Counted from the stretch's first letter, positions 45,923-54,906 are shown. The stretch: DNA of 64,000 nucleotides from Gryllotalpicola protaetiae (GCF_003627055.1 NZ_CP032624.1:3472001-3536000); one strand, 5' to 3'. The notes: generated by a model not told the origin, from the letters alone. Numbers and translations: made by a program.

Positions 45923-47194
45923 TCATTGCTGCACGAGGCGTTCGAACCAGGCGATCGCGCTCTGGTCGGTCAGGCTCGCGACCTGATCGACCACGACCCG
46001 CTTGCGTCCTGCGTCGTCGGCCGCCTTCGCCCAGTCCTCGGCGAAGCCGTGGTCGAGGTTCTGCGGGCCGGTCGCGAGCAGAGCGTCGGCGAGGCCGGTG
46101 AGAAGCTCGCGCTGACGTCGGTAGACGGGCTGGCGGTCGTTGTTGCTCATGATGAACGCGGCGGTGAGGCCCTTCATCACGCCGATCTCGGCGGCCTCGT
46201 CGGCGGGGACGACCATCTGCGCCCCGTAGCGCGTGAGGCTGGGCCGTGGGTAGGCCAAGCGGGTGGCGACCGTCGCATTGCGGGCGAAGCGGCCGATCAG
46301 CTGGCTGGCGAGGTTCTTGAGCTGCGCCTGCGCGAGCCGCGAGCCGTCCCACGAGTGGATCCACTGCTCCATGGCGCGCAGCCGCTGATACGCGGCCTCC
46401 AGCTGGTCGAGGGTGAACTCGTTGCCCACCCATTCCTTGACCTTGCGCATCAGAGCGTTGTGATCGGATGCCGAGGCCAGCACGTCCACGTCGATGAAGC
46501 CGTTCACCACGGCATCCTCGAAATCGTGCACCGAGTAGGCGATGTCGTCGGAGAGGTCCATCACCTGCGCCTCGATGCAGCGCACCCGGTCGGGCGCGCC
46601 GACGCGGAGCCACTCGAACACCGCGGTGTCATCGGCGTAGAAGCCGAACTTCGCGCGGCCGGACGGGTCTTCGACGGCCTGCTGGATCGGCCACGGGTAC
46701 TTGGTGGACGCGTCGAGGCTCGCGCGGGTCAGATTGAGCCCGTAGGGGTGCCCGTCGTGGCCGAACACCTTCGGCTCGAGGCGGGTGACGACGCGCAGCG
46801 TCTGCGCGTTGCCCTCGAACCCGCCGATGTCTTCGGCCCACTCCGAGAGCGCCCGCTCGCCGTTGTGGCCGAACGGCGGGTGGCCGAGGTCGTGCGCGAG
46901 GCAGGCCGTGTCGACGACGTCGGGGTTGAGGCCGAGGTTCGTCGCGAGCTCGCGGCCGATCTGGGCGACTTCGAGCGAGTGCGTGAGCCGGTTGCGGGCG
47001 AAGTCGAGGCCCACTGTCGGGCTGAGCACCTGGGTCTTGGCGGCCAGGCGACGCAGCGCGCTCGAGTGGAAGAGCCTGGCCCGGTCGCGGGCGAAGTCGC
47101 TGCGGCGGTTGGAGTGCTCCTCGGGCAGCCACCTCTCGGTGTCGAACTCGCCGTAGGAGGAGGACGGCCCGGCGGCGCGCGGCTCAGCCGCCAC
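45923..47194 (-). CDS. dgt: Deoxyguanosine triphosphate triphosphohydrolase-like protein
   Basis: This 423-residue HD-domain enzyme cleaves dGTP (or other dNTPs) to nucleoside and triphosphate. Metal and substrate motifs are RNRLTHSLEVAQIGRELA, DTACLAHDLGHPPFGHNGE, DIAYSVHDFEDAVV and PRPSLTRYG. Dgt commonly precedes dnaG in actinobacteria, as here (62-base gap). The GTG at 47194 overlaps the dusB end by 11 bases. A short low-complexity N-terminus precedes FDTERWLPEEHSNRRSDFARDR. Confidence 0.95.
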   Translation of the reverse strand: MAAEPRAAGPSSSYGEFDTERWLPEEHSNRRSDFARDRARLFHSSALRRLAAKTQVLSPTVGLDFARNRLTHSLEVAQIGRELATNLGLNPDVVDTACLAHDLGHPPFGHNGERALSEWAEDIGGFEGNAQTLRVVTRLEPKVFGHDGHPYGLNLTRASLDASTKYPWPIQQAVEDPSGRAKFGFYADDTAVFEWLRVGAPDRVRCIEAQVMDLSDDIAYSVHDFEDAVVNGFIDVDVLASASDHNALMRKVKEWVGNEFTLDQLEAAYQRLRAMEQWIHSWDGSRLAQAQLKNLASQLIGRFARNATVATRLAYPRPSLTRYGAQMVVPADEAAEIGVMKGLTAAFIMSNNDRQPVYRRQRELLTGLADALLATGPQNLDHGFAEDWAKAADDAGRKRVVVDQVASLTDQSAIAWFERLVQQ

Positions 47195-48362
47195 TGTTGT
47201 GCACCTCGGCGGCGGACATGTCAGCGCGCGTCACGCCGTCGAGCTCGCGCGATTCGAGCCAGCGGTCGGGCAGCGACGGGATGCGCGGGCTGCCCTGTCG
47301 GCCGCGGGCACCCTCCGCGCCCTCGCCCGGGTACGGTGCGTTCCAGTCGAGCGTCGCGAGCAGTTCGTCGATCTCGGCGAGGCTCGACGAGGTCGCGAGC
47401 TTGGCGCGCAGCTCGCCGCCGACCGGGTAGCCCTTGAAGTACCAGGCGACGTGCTTGCGGATGTCGCGGCAGCCGCGCCCCTCGTCCTCGAAGAACTCGA
47501 CGAGCAGCTCGGCATGCCGGCGGAAGGCCTGAGCAACGGCGCCGAGCGACGGATGGATCCCGGCGCCCTCGTGCCACTCCCCCTGCATCGCCGCGGCGAG
47601 GTCGCCGAAGAGCCAGGGCCGCCCTAGGCACCCACGCCCGACAACCACGCCGTCGGCGCCAGTCTCGCGCATCATGCGCAGCGCGTCGTCGGCGGACCAG
47701 ATGTCGCCGTTGCCGAGCACCGGGATGTCGAGGGCGTTCTTGAGGTTCGCGATCGCCGACCAGTCGGCGTGCCCCGAGTACATGTCGGCGGCGGTGCGGC
47801 CGTGCAGGGCGACGTAGGCGACTCCCGCGTCTTGCGCGATGCGGCCCGCGTCGAGGTAGGTGAGGTGCTCGTCGTCGATGCCCTTGCGCATCTTGACCGT
47901 GAGCGGCAGGTGCTCGGCCGCGGACTTCGCGCTCTCGACGATCTCGCGGAACAGCCCGAGCTTCCACGGCAGCGCGCTGCCGCCGCCCTTGCGGGTGACC
48001 TTCGGCACCGGGCATCCGAAATTCAGATCGACGTGGTCGGCGAGACCCTCGGCGACGATGACGCGCACCGCGTCGCCGACCGTCACCGGGTCGGTCGTGT
48101 AGAGCTGCACCGAGCGGAAGGTCTCGCTCGGGTGGTGCCCGATGAGCCGCATCGTCTCGGCGTTGCGCTCGACGAGCGCGCGGCTCGTGATCATCTCGCT
48201 GACGTAGAGGCCGACGCCGAACTCGCGGCACAGGCGCCGGAACGCCGTGTTCGTGATGCCCGCCATCGGCGCCAGCACGACGGGAACGTCGATCTGGTGC
48301 TCGCCCAGCATCAGGGGCTTGGCGGCCCGTGCCTGTGGGGCAACTAGTGTGGCGGTTGACAT
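47184..48362 (-). CDS. dusB: tRNA-dihydrouridine synthase, DusB type
   Basis: This 392-residue FMN-dependent enzyme reduces uridines in the tRNA D-loop. It has VVLAPMAGITNTAFRRLCREFG, the catalytic Cys in DLNFGCPVPKVTRKGGGSAL, LTVKMRKGID and ALHGRTAADMYSG, and the FMN-phosphate region VLGNGDIWSADDALRMM and VVVGRGCLGRPWLF. A roughly 40-residue low-complexity tail follows the usual end. The start follows a TTGGAGAG sequence. It begins the dusB-dgt-dnaG run. Confidence 0.95.
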   Translation of the reverse strand: MSTATLVAPQARAAKPLMLGEHQIDVPVVLAPMAGITNTAFRRLCREFGVGLYVSEMITSRALVERNAETMRLIGHHPSETFRSVQLYTTDPVTVGDAVRVIVAEGLADHVDLNFGCPVPKVTRKGGGSALPWKLGLFREIVESAKSAAEHLPLTVKMRKGIDDEHLTYLDAGRIAQDAGVAYVALHGRTAADMYSGHADWSAIANLKNALDIPVLGNGDIWSADDALRMMRETGADGVVVGRGCLGRPWLFGDLAAAMQGEWHEGAGIHPSLGAVAQAFRRHAELLVEFFEDEGRGCRDIRKHVAWYFKGYPVGGELRAKLATSSSLAEIDELLATLDWNAPYPGEGAEGARGRQGSPRIPSLPDRWLESRELDGVTRADMSAAEVHNSGG

Positions 48363-48405
48363 CTCTCCAAGTTTCTCAGATGGATGCTGAAAGGGCGTGC
48401 GGCCT

Positions 48406-48894
48406 GTGGATGACCGTTTCTCCGGGCTGATCGGCACAGCGAGGGTCGAGGCGGATGCCGCAGCCCGCGGCCTCGACGTCGAGGTCGTCTCGCGCCCCGC
48501 CGCGAACTCGCTGGTCGAAGCTGCGCACCTGCTCGGCATCGAGCCGTCCGGCATCGTGAAGACGCTCGTCGTGAAGCGCCACGACGGCGACTTCCTGTTC
48601 GCGCTCGTTCCTGGCGGCCGGAAGATCTCGTGGCCGAAGCTGCGCGCGCTCGTCGGCGTCAACAAGCTGCAGCTGCCCGACGCGTCGCTCGCGCTCGAGG
48701 CGACGGGCTACGAGCGGGGCACGATCACGCCGCTCGGGTCGGCCCGCGAGTGGCCGGTCTATGCCGACGAGACGCTCATCGGGCAGAGGGTCGCGATGGG
48801 CGCCGGCGCCCACGGCTACTCGGCCTTCGTAGCCGCCGACGCACTGATCTCGTCGTTCGGCGCGGTCGTCGCCGACATCACCGAGCCGGAATAA
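48406..48894 (+). CDS. YbaK/EbsC-family aminoacyl-tRNA deacylase
   Basis: This protein of about 162 residues has the YbaK/ProX editing fold: SLVEAAHLLGIEPSGIVKTLVVK with the catalytic Lys, LFALVPGGRKISWPKLRALVG, YERGTITPLGSA and VAMGAGAHGYSAFV. Such proteins hydrolyse mischarged Cys-tRNA(Pro) or related errors. The GTG at 48406 has AGGG 10 bases upstream; a GTG at 48397 is the alternative. It is divergent from dusB. Confidence 0.9.
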   Translation: MDDRFSGLIGTARVEADAAARGLDVEVVSRPAANSLVEAAHLLGIEPSGIVKTLVVKRHDGDFLFALVPGGRKISWPKLRALVGVNKLQLPDASLALEATGYERGTITPLGSAREWPVYADETLIGQRVAMGAGAHGYSAFVAADALISSFGAVVADITEPE

Positions 48895-48962
48895 GCCGGG
48901 ATCTCGCACACGCCGTCGACGCAGGCTGCGGCATCCGTCTCGCCCAACTGCACGAACTTCAT
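48816..48962 (-). CDS. Candidate small protein coupled to frnE, 48 residues
   Basis: An ATG overlaps the frnE stop by 4 bases (ATGA), the coupling signal used throughout this window. The product starts MKFVQLGETDAAACVDGVCEI and has a C-x4-C pair. The first 22 codons lie in the gap before the convergent ybaK gene and nearly all end in G or C, as real genes here do. The remaining codons overlap the ybaK 3' end in antisense. A redox-active small partner of FrnE is possible; chance is not excluded. Confidence 0.4.
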   Translation of the reverse strand: MKFVQLGETDAAACVDGVCEIPAYSGSVMSATTAPNDEISASAATKAE

Positions 48963-49651
48963 GCGCTGACCTCCTCGGGCGCTGCGCTGCGCTCGCCCCA
49001 GACCTGCTCCAGCACCTGGGCGAACGTCTGCGCCTCCTGCGCGCCGGAGACGCCGTACTTGCCGTCGATCACGAAGAACGGCACGCCCTGGATGCCGTAC
49101 TCGACGGCCGCCTGCTGGTCTTCGCGGACGTCGGCGAGGTGCGTGTGCTCTTCGAGCGCTGACTTCAGCTCGGCGCGGTCGAGGCCGATCTCAGCGCCGA
49201 GGTCCGCGAGGTCGTCGACCTTGCCGACGTGGCGGCCATCGATGAAGTAGGCCTTGAAGAGGCGCTCCATGAAGTCGAGCTGGCGGCCCTGCGACTTCGC
49301 GAAGTGGATCGCCTCGTGCGCGAGCACCGTGTTGGTGTGCTGCAGGCGGTCATAGTCGTAGTCGAGGCCGACGGATGCTGCGATGCCGGTCACCCGGTCG
49401 AGAAGCTGCTGCGCCTGCGCTTCAGGAATGCCCTTGTGCGTCGCGAGGAACTCGGCCTCGCCGCCCTGGAAGTCGACGGGCGTGTCAGGGCTCAGCTCGA
49501 ACGAGTGGTACTCGATCTCGACGCCGCGGCCCTCGCCGCCGCCCGCGAACAGTCCGCTGCCCGCCTCGAACTTGCGCTTGCCGATGTAGCACCAGGGGCA
49601 CGCCACGTCTGACCAGACATCGACCTTGATGGGAGGGGTCTCAGAGCTCAT
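48959..49651 (-). CDS. frnE: DsbA-family (FrnE-like) oxidoreductase
   Basis: This 230-residue thioredoxin-fold protein has the redox motif C18-P-W-C21 in SDVACPWCYIGKRKFE, a long helical insertion and the cis-Pro loop YGIQGVPFFVIDGKYGVSGAQ. It is the cytoplasmic FrnE/2-hydroxychromene-2-carboxylate isomerase branch of the DsbA family, with no signal peptide. FrnE homologues act as disulfide isomerases in stress. The symbol is by similarity. Confidence 0.9.
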   Translation of the reverse strand: MSSETPPIKVDVWSDVACPWCYIGKRKFEAGSGLFAGGGEGRGVEIEYHSFELSPDTPVDFQGGEAEFLATHKGIPEAQAQQLLDRVTGIAASVGLDYDYDRLQHTNTVLAHEAIHFAKSQGRQLDFMERLFKAYFIDGRHVGKVDDLADLGAEIGLDRAELKSALEEHTHLADVREDQQAAVEYGIQGVPFFVIDGKYGVSGAQEAQTFAQVLEQVWGERSAAPEEVSA

Positions 49652-49689
49652 GCATTCGGCAACCGGCAGGTGCTCCCGGCTATTCCGCG

Positions 49690-50202
49690 CTACTCCGTCG
49701 GGCGACCGGCGCCGAGGCGGATCACGTGCGAGCGGTCGTTGTTCGGTGACGCGTAGAGGTTGATCTCGGGGTGCGTGCCCTCCGGCCCCGTCCACACAGC
49801 GGTGTAGCCGCCCGCCCGGTACCACCCGCGGCTCTCGTAGAGGCGGATCGCGTCGACGTTGTGGCTGAGCACCTCGAGGAACAGATCCTGACGGAGCAGC
49901 TTCGAGTACGTCTCGACGGTGGTCAGCAGCGCACTCGCGACGCCGTGCCCGCGGGCGGTCGGCCTGACGAAGAGCCGATGCACACTCAGCGAGTACGGGT
50001 CCTCCTCCGTCTCGGCGACGGCCACGTGGCCGACGACGTCGGTGCCGTCCTCCGCCACCCAGGCCATGCCATCGTCACCGTCGAGCAGCCACTCACGGGT
50101 GACGTGGTTCGGCAGAACCGGGTACTTGTCGACCTCGTGCGTGGCCTTCAGCGCGGCGAGCAGGGCCGGCATATCGGCATCCGTTCGCAGTCTGATCTCC
50201 AC
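49690..50202 (-). CDS. GNAT-family N-acetyltransferase
   Basis: This 170-residue acetyltransferase has the acetyl-CoA motif VHRLFVRPTARGHGVASALL (R/Q-x-x-G-x-G/A pattern as RGHGVA) and the C-terminal VDAIRLYESRGWYRAGGY. VGHVAVAE is motif B. The substrate is unknown. The GTG start is fixed by a leaderless promoter that overlaps the end of the upstream DUF402 gene. Confidence 0.88.
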   Translation of the reverse strand: MEIRLRTDADMPALLAALKATHEVDKYPVLPNHVTREWLLDGDDGMAWVAEDGTDVVGHVAVAETEEDPYSLSVHRLFVRPTARGHGVASALLTTVETYSKLLRQDLFLEVLSHNVDAIRLYESRGWYRAGGYTAVWTGPEGTHPEINLYASPNNDRSHVIRLGAGRPTE

Positions 50203-50208
50203 GTGATC

Positions 50209-50214
50209 AGCCTA
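50209..50214 (-). promoter_or_regulatory. -10 element (TAGGCT) of leaderless GNAT gene
   Basis: TAGGCT on the minus strand lies 6 bases before the GTG at 50202. Confidence 0.5.
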
Positions 50215-50676
50215 TTCAGTCGATGTGTCCTGCACATTACGCAAGGTCCCGATGATCTCGGCAGCCGAGCGGTCGAAGGGGTACTCCGCGAGCATGAGGC
50301 GCTCGAACGCCTCGTTGACGGCGCGCTGGGCGCGTGTGACGAGCTCGGCCGGGTAGTCCTGCGCGACCTGGTTCCACTCGAACTCGTCCTCGCCGGTGAG
50401 CCGCACCGCGCCGTCTTCGACCTCGACGCCGAGGTCGAGCGCGATGAACTCGATCAGCTCGCCCGAGATGCGCACCGGCTTCACCGCCTGGGCGAACACC
50501 TCGAGGCCGCCCGCATCACCGGCATAGAAGCGCACGCACCAGTCGGCGTTCCACGGCACGAACAGCGCGGAATCCGGATCGATCGTGAACCACGCGCCGC
50601 GCGAGTCCGCACCTCGTGCTTCGCAGGTGAGCGTCTCGAGCGGGGTGTTGTCGAACTCCTCGAAGCGGACGATCAC
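50212..50676 (-). CDS. DUF402 domain protein
   Basis: This 154-residue protein has the DUF402 beta-barrel pattern: [25 protein letters not shown], then [31 protein letters not shown] and a helical tail. The family includes nucleoside-diphosphate phosphatases such as FomD and Ntdp, whose catalytic Asp/Glu cluster ([15 protein letters not shown]) is recognisable. The GTG overlaps the uppS stop by 4 bases. Confidence 0.8.
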   Translation of the reverse strand: MIVRFEEFDNTPLETLTCEARGADSRGAWFTIDPDSALFVPWNADWCVRFYAGDAGGLEVFAQAVKPVRISGELIEFIALDLGVEVEDGAVRLTGEDEFEWNQVAQDYPAELVTRAQRAVNEAFERLMLAEYPFDRSAAEIIGTLRNVQDTSTE

Positions 50677-51485
50677 GATGCGCCGCCCGTCGGCGCGTCG
50701 ACCGCTCCCCCGAATCGGCGGGTGCGGCGCGCGAAGATCTCGACGGCCTCCCACAGCTCGGTGCGCGAGAAGTCCGGCCAGAGCGTGTCGAGGAACACCA
50801 TCTCGGCGTACGCCGACTGCCAGAGCAGGAAGTTCGAGGTGCGCTGCTCGCCGCTCGAGCGCACGAACAGGTCGACGTCGGGCAGGTCGGGCAGATAGAG
50901 CCGGCGCTGGATCAGCTTCTCGTTCACCGCGCTGGGCCGCAGCCGCCCGGCCGCGACGTCGTCGGCGATACCGCGCATCGCGTCGGCGAGCTCGGTGCGG
51001 CCGCCGTAGTTCACACACATGGTGAGAGTGAGCCTGTCGTTGCGCTTGGTGAGCTCCTCTGCGTACTGCAGCTCCTTGATGACCGACGCCCATAGGCGGG
51101 GGCGCCGCCCCGCCCAGCGCACCCGCACGCCCCACTCGTTGAGCTGGTCGCGCCTGCGGTGCAGCACGTCGCGGTTGAAGCCCATCAGGAAGCGCACCTC
51201 GTCGGGCGAGCGCACCCAGTTCTCGGTCGAGAACGCGTAAACGCTGAGGTGCTTGATGCCGAGCTGCAGCGCCCCGGCGACGACGTCGAGCAGCGCGGCC
51301 TCGCCGGCGCGATGCCCTTCGATGCGCGGCAGCCCCTGCCGGTTCGCCCAGCGCCCGTTGCCGTCCATCACGATCGCGACATGGTCGGGCACCGCTGCCG
51401 CGGCCAAAGCGGGCGGGTAGATCCCCGTCCAGTCGACGGGGCGATAGGCGATGGCGTCCTTGTGGGTGAACGGCTTCGGAGTCAC
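50673..51485 (-). CDS. uppS: Isoprenyl (polyprenyl) diphosphate synthase, cis type
   Basis: This 270-residue cis-prenyltransferase makes the lipid carrier for peptidoglycan and glycan synthesis. It shows [16 protein letters not shown] with the catalytic Asp, [24 protein letters not shown] and [20 protein letters not shown]. The GTG at 51485 overlaps the recO stop by 4 bases and gives the usual [11 protein letters not shown] actinobacterial start. Chain length (C50 or C55) cannot be read from the sequence. Confidence 0.95.
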   Translation of the reverse strand: MTPKPFTHKDAIAYRPVDWTGIYPPALAAAAVPDHVAIVMDGNGRWANRQGLPRIEGHRAGEAALLDVVAGALQLGIKHLSVYAFSTENWVRSPDEVRFLMGFNRDVLHRRRDQLNEWGVRVRWAGRRPRLWASVIKELQYAEELTKRNDRLTLTMCVNYGGRTELADAMRGIADDVAAGRLRPSAVNEKLIQRRLYLPDLPDVDLFVRSSGEQRTSNFLLWQSAYAEMVFLDTLWPDFSRTELWEAVEIFARRTRRFGGAVDAPTGGAS

Positions 51486-52222
51486 AGTGCGGGCGGGACC
51501 TCTCGAGACACGTGGCTCAGCGAGCGCAGGCCGCGCTCGAGATGCCACTGCAGGTAGGCGGCGACGATACCGCTCGCTTTCGATCGGGAGAATTCGCCGG
51601 ATGCCTCGGCCGACGCCCAGTCGCCTGCGAGCAGCGCCCCGAGCAGCCCCAGGGTGGCCGCGTCGAGGTGGGCGGTGCCCGGCGGGGCGCAGTCCTCGCA
51701 GACGACCCCGCCGAGCTGCGGCACGACGCGGTCATGCGGGCCGGGCTTGCCGCAGCGCGAGCAGTTTCCGAACGACGGCGCCCAGCCGGCGATCGAGAGG
51801 CTGCGCAGCAGATACGAGTCGAGCGTGAGCGCCGGTGTGTGCTCGCGGCGGCTGAGCGAGCGCAGCGCACCGACGAGCAGCAGGTACTGCTGCAGCGACC
51901 CCTCGGCCTCGGTGAGCCGGTCAGCCGTCTCGACCATCGCGTTCGCCGCGGTGTAACTCGCATAGTCGCCTGCGATCTCGGCGCCGTACGCCCCCAGGGT
52001 CTCCGCCTGCTGGATCACGTCGAGGCTGCGGCCCTCGTAGAGCTGCAGGTCGGCGACCATAAACGGCTCGAGCCGTGCGCCGAACTTCGACCCCGTGCGC
52101 CTGACGCCCTTCGCGACCGCCCGGATCTTCCCGTGCCGCCTGGACAGCATCGTGACGATGCGGTCGGCCTCACCCAGCTTGTGGGTGCGCAGCACGACGG
52201 CCTCATCACGGTAAACAGGCAC
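51482..52222 (-). CDS. recO: DNA repair protein RecO
   Basis: This 246-residue protein has an N-terminal OB fold ([35 protein letters not shown]), a helical middle and a zinc-binding region with [11 protein letters not shown] and [10 protein letters not shown]. RecO works with RecR and RecF to load RecA on gapped DNA. It is coupled to uppS, the conserved actinobacterial order. The GTG start is divergent from the TRIC gene, 47 bases apart. Confidence 0.95.
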   Translation of the reverse strand: MPVYRDEAVVLRTHKLGEADRIVTMLSRRHGKIRAVAKGVRRTGSKFGARLEPFMVADLQLYEGRSLDVIQQAETLGAYGAEIAGDYASYTAANAMVETADRLTEAEGSLQQYLLLVGALRSLSRREHTPALTLDSYLLRSLSIAGWAPSFGNCSRCGKPGPHDRVVPQLGGVVCEDCAPPGTAHLDAATLGLLGALLAGDWASAEASGEFSRSKASGIVAAYLQWHLERGLRSLSHVSREVPPAL

Positions 52223-52227
52223 AGTCG

Positions 52228-52233
52228 ATTATC
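52228..52233 (-). promoter_or_regulatory. -10 element (GATAAT) of probably leaderless recO
   Basis: GATAAT on the minus strand lies 5 bases before the GTG at 52222, slightly closer than in the other leaderless genes here. Confidence 0.45.
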
Positions 52234-52269
52234 TCAGCCGCGGCATCGGCGCATGGGAGGATCGAGGCC

Positions 52270-53043
52270 GTGGGCGGCGCGATCTTCACCATTCCGGCGT
52301 GGGCCGAGTTCGCCGCCGTCGCGGTCGGCAGTGTGCAGGGGGCCGCGTACGCCAGCGGCTTCCGCGAGCGGCGCATCGACCTGTTCGGCGTCGCGTTCAT
52401 CGGCGTCGCGACGGGGCTCGGCGGCGGCATCCTGCGTGACGTCTCGCTCGGCACCGCTCTTGTCGCCCTCAGCAGCAACTGGTACATCCCGGTGGCGATC
52501 GCCGCCGCTCTCGCCGGAATGCTGCTCGCGCGCCTGTTCTCGAGCATCGACCCTGTGATCACCGTGCTCGATGCCCTCACCCTCGGCCTGTTCGGTGCGA
52601 TCGGCACGACGAAGGCGCTCGCCTTCGGCCTGCCCGAGGTGCCGGCCGCCTTCGTCGGCCTGATCGCAGCGGTGGGCGGGGGCATGCTGCGCGACATCCT
52701 GCTCAACATGCCCATCACGGTCATGCACGTCGGCTCGCTCTACGCGGTCGCGGCGGGCGCCGGCACCGTGACGCTCGTGGTGCTGCACGACGCGAACGTC
52801 TCCGTGTTCCTCTCGGCCGCGATCTGCGCGGCCGTCACCTTCGCCGTGCGCCTGCTCGCCGTCGTCTTCGGCTGGAGCCTGCCCGAGCAGCGCACGCTTG
52901 AGCTCTCGCGGGCTCGCGTCGGCTTCGGGCTGCTGCGGCGGCGTCAAAGCGCGCCGCGCGAGTACGTCGCGACGGCCACAGGCACCGTGCCCGTCTACAA
53001 GGTCGTGCAACGCGGCGACAGCAAGGAGCGGGCGGATGACTGA
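52270..53043 (+). CDS. Trimeric intracellular cation (TRIC) channel family protein
   Basis: This 257-residue membrane protein has two three-helix repeats, each with the TRIC glycine signature: GVATGLGGGILRDVSLG (about 50-66) and IAAVGGGMLRDILLNMP (about 136-152). A seventh helix is near 190-205. TRIC homologues form trimeric potassium-permeable channels. The tail after residue 215 is hydrophilic. The GTG follows GGGAGGATCGAGG. The downstream methyltransferase gene overlaps it by 8 bases. Confidence 0.9.
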   Translation: MGGAIFTIPAWAEFAAVAVGSVQGAAYASGFRERRIDLFGVAFIGVATGLGGGILRDVSLGTALVALSSNWYIPVAIAAALAGMLLARLFSSIDPVITVLDALTLGLFGAIGTTKALAFGLPEVPAAFVGLIAAVGGGMLRDILLNMPITVMHVGSLYAVAAGAGTVTLVVLHDANVSVFLSAAICAAVTFAVRLLAVVFGWSLPEQRTLELSRARVGFGLLRRRQSAPREYVATATGTVPVYKVVQRGDSKERADD

Positions 53044-53611
53044 CCGGTCGCACCTCGAAGCGAACCGCGCCAACTGGGACGAGCGCGTCGCCGGACACCT
53101 CATCGGCTATGACGTCGCGGGATTCGCGGCGGATGCCTCGCGCATCTCGACGGTCGTGCGCGACGATCTGAAGCTCATGGCGCCGCACTTGCCGAACGGG
53201 TCGATGACGGGCCTCTCGCTTGTGCACCTGCAGTGCCACATCGGCACCGACACCCTCAGTTTCGCGCGACTCGGTGCCCAGGTCACCGGCGTCGACTTCT
53301 CGGGCGAGGCGATCGCGGCGGCGCGCGAGGTCGCCGAGCGGGCCGGGCTCGATGGCCGCTTCGTGCAGTCGACCGTCGAAGAGGCACCCATCGCCGTCGA
53401 CGAGCAGTTCGACGTCGTCTACACCAGCATCGGCGCGCTGCTTGACGAGGGTCTGGTGATCGAGGCGTTCGGTGAACAGGACTCTCTGCCGTGGAAGATG
53501 CTGCCTTCGATGGTCGAAGCCGACCCCGGTGGGCCGTTCGACGGCAGCTGGGTGCTGCCAGTGGGGCGCGAGCGCGTGCCGATGACGTTCTCGATCGCGG
53601 CGCGGGGATGA
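53036..53611 (+). pseudogene. Class I SAM methyltransferase with in-frame internal deletion
   Basis: The frame encodes 191 residues. Residues 1-133 match the front of a class I methyltransferase (LSLVHLQCHIGTDTLSFARLGAQVTG around motif I, then FDVVYTSIGAL). Residues 135-191 (LLDEGLVIEAFGEQDSLPWKML to FSIAARG) match the end of the same family. The central part, with the usual SIGALPWLPD segment and the following strands, is missing, so SAM binding may survive but the substrate half is gone. The join falls near 53435-53441 at a GAL/ALL-coding repeat. It is probably a decayed gene. Confidence 0.7.
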
Positions 53612-53642
53612 CGGGAGGACGCCGACAACCGGCGTCCTCCCG
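53612..53642. terminator. Strong bidirectional terminator between convergent genes
   Basis: CGGGAGGACGCCG (53612-53624) and CGGCGTCCTCCCG (53630-53642) form a perfect 13-bp stem with the 5-base loop ACAAC. It lies between the methyltransferase remnant and the xylanase gene, which converge. There is no T tract, as usual in this GC-rich group. Confidence 0.75.
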
Positions 53643-53656
53643 TCGGCGGGGGCCAG

Positions 53657-54679
53657 CTACTGACAGCTGGCGGTCGGAACGCTCGTATTGCCGTTCTTGT
53701 AGACCGTGATGCCGAAACTGTTGCCGTTCCCGTTGGGGGTGGCGGTGAGAGTGCCGCTACTGCCGCTGAGGGTCGCGTTCCAGCTGCTCTGCAGGGTCTG
53801 CCCGCTGCCCAGATTGATCTTGACGGTCCAACCGGTCTTCCCCGTGACCGAAAGGTTGACGTTGAACCGATCGGACCATTCCGTGCTCTTGGAGACGGTC
53901 ACCTGACACGCCGAACTCGATCCCCCTCCGGTCGAGCCGGTTCCGCCGCTCGACCCTGATCCGCCTGAGCTGCTTGAGCTGCCCTCCGAGACGGTGATAT
54001 TCGAACTTCCGGAAGACTGGTACCCCTCGGTCGAGAGGATCATGTAGTTGAAGGTGCCGAGGTTCATGCCGTACTTCGCCCATGCGTCGAAGAAGTTCCC
54101 CGTCGTGATCGTGCCGCCCGTGCGCTTCGACTGGCGGACCGCCCAGTACTGGTTGAACGTGGCTGTGCCCTGAATCGACGGCTCGTTCGTTCGCGTTGTC
54201 TCGTAGATGTCGTAGGTGCCGCCATCAGAGGTGACGGTGCCCTTGTACGTTCCGGTCGGTTTATAGGTGCCATAGTTGTCGACGATGTAGTACTCGACCA
54301 GCGGGTTCGTCGTCCAGCCGTAGAGCGACAGATAGGCGTTGCCCGAAGGGTTGAAGCTGCCCGAGTAGTTGACGGTCTTGCGCCCCCCGGTCTGCCAACC
54401 TTTACCCGCAGTGAAGTTGCCCGTGTTCGACCAGCTGGTTGAATACGAGCCGCCTCCGTTGAGCGTCATGGACACCGTTCCCGGGCTGTCCGTCCAGAAC
54501 GAGTACCAGAGCCCGTCGCTTCCCGTCGTGTTGGAGGTGACCGTAGTGGCGGCGTGAGCCGGCACCTGCGGTGTGACGAGTGCTGCGGCGGTCAAGGCCG
54601 TGGCAAAGCCGAGGCCGGCGAGAGCGCCGACCGCGGTACGGCGGGTCCGGCGCTGTGGTGTTCTCTGCGCACTGTGCAT
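53657..54679 (-). CDS. Secreted GH11 endo-1,4-beta-xylanase with CBM2
   Basis: This 340-residue enzyme hydrolyses xylan outside the cell. The signal peptide has a twin-arginine-like start ([12 protein letters not shown]) and ends at AHA (residue 43). The GH11 jelly roll covers 44-230 with nucleophile Glu129 ([10 protein letters not shown]) and acid/base Glu218 (STEGYQSSG). A Ser/Gly linker (231-257) leads to a CBM2 cellulose/xylan-binding domain bounded by Cys258 and Cys339. The start follows a perfect AAAGGAG. Codon use is visibly less GC-rich than in neighbours, hinting at transfer. A LacI-type operator lies upstream. Confidence 0.96.
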   Translation of the reverse strand: MHSAQRTPQRRTRRTAVGALAGLGFATALTAAALVTPQVPAHAATTVTSNTTGSDGLWYSFWTDSPGTVSMTLNGGGSYSTSWSNTGNFTAGKGWQTGGRKTVNYSGSFNPSGNAYLSLYGWTTNPLVEYYIVDNYGTYKPTGTYKGTVTSDGGTYDIYETTRTNEPSIQGTATFNQYWAVRQSKRTGGTITTGNFFDAWAKYGMNLGTFNYMILSTEGYQSSGSSNITVSEGSSSSSGGSGSSGGTGSTGGGSSSACQVTVSKSTEWSDRFNVNLSVTGKTGWTVKINLGSGQTLQSSWNATLSGSSGTLTATPNGNGNSFGITVYKNGNTSVPTASCQ

Positions 54680-54752
54680 TTGTACTCCTTTGTACGAAAC
54701 GCCGGGACGCTGCTCTCTTCACAGAGCCCTCAGCGTTGGTGCACATGTTTCC

Positions 54753-54764
54753 GAAAACGTTATC
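54753..54764. promoter_or_regulatory. LacI-type operator upstream of the xylanase gene
   Basis: GAAAACGTTATC is a near-perfect palindrome centred on CG, the usual LacI-family operator form, 74 bases before the xylanase ATG. It would suit control by a sugar-responsive repressor; none is encoded nearby. Confidence 0.5.
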
Positions 54765-54856
54765 CATTGCGCAAGGGGTTTGTTGCCGGTCGCATCAAAT
54801 TGTGAGTTCAGCTCATGTTCTCATCGGAGATCTCGCTCGCGTCGATCACGCACTGG

Positions 54857-54883
54857 CGCCGTTCTGCTCTGAGCAGAACGGCG
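54857..54883. promoter_or_regulatory. 27-base palindromic operator of the ClgR/PopR-like gene
   Basis: CGCCGTTCTGCTC-T-GAGCAGAACGGCG is a perfect palindrome around one central base. It contains TCTGCT-CTG-AGCAGA, close to the TCTGCC-N3-GGCAGA element known for Streptomyces PopR. It lies 24 bases before the -10 box of the regulator gene. Confidence 0.7.
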
Positions 54884-54906
54884 GAGACGGCGCCGAGACG
54901 GCCGCC

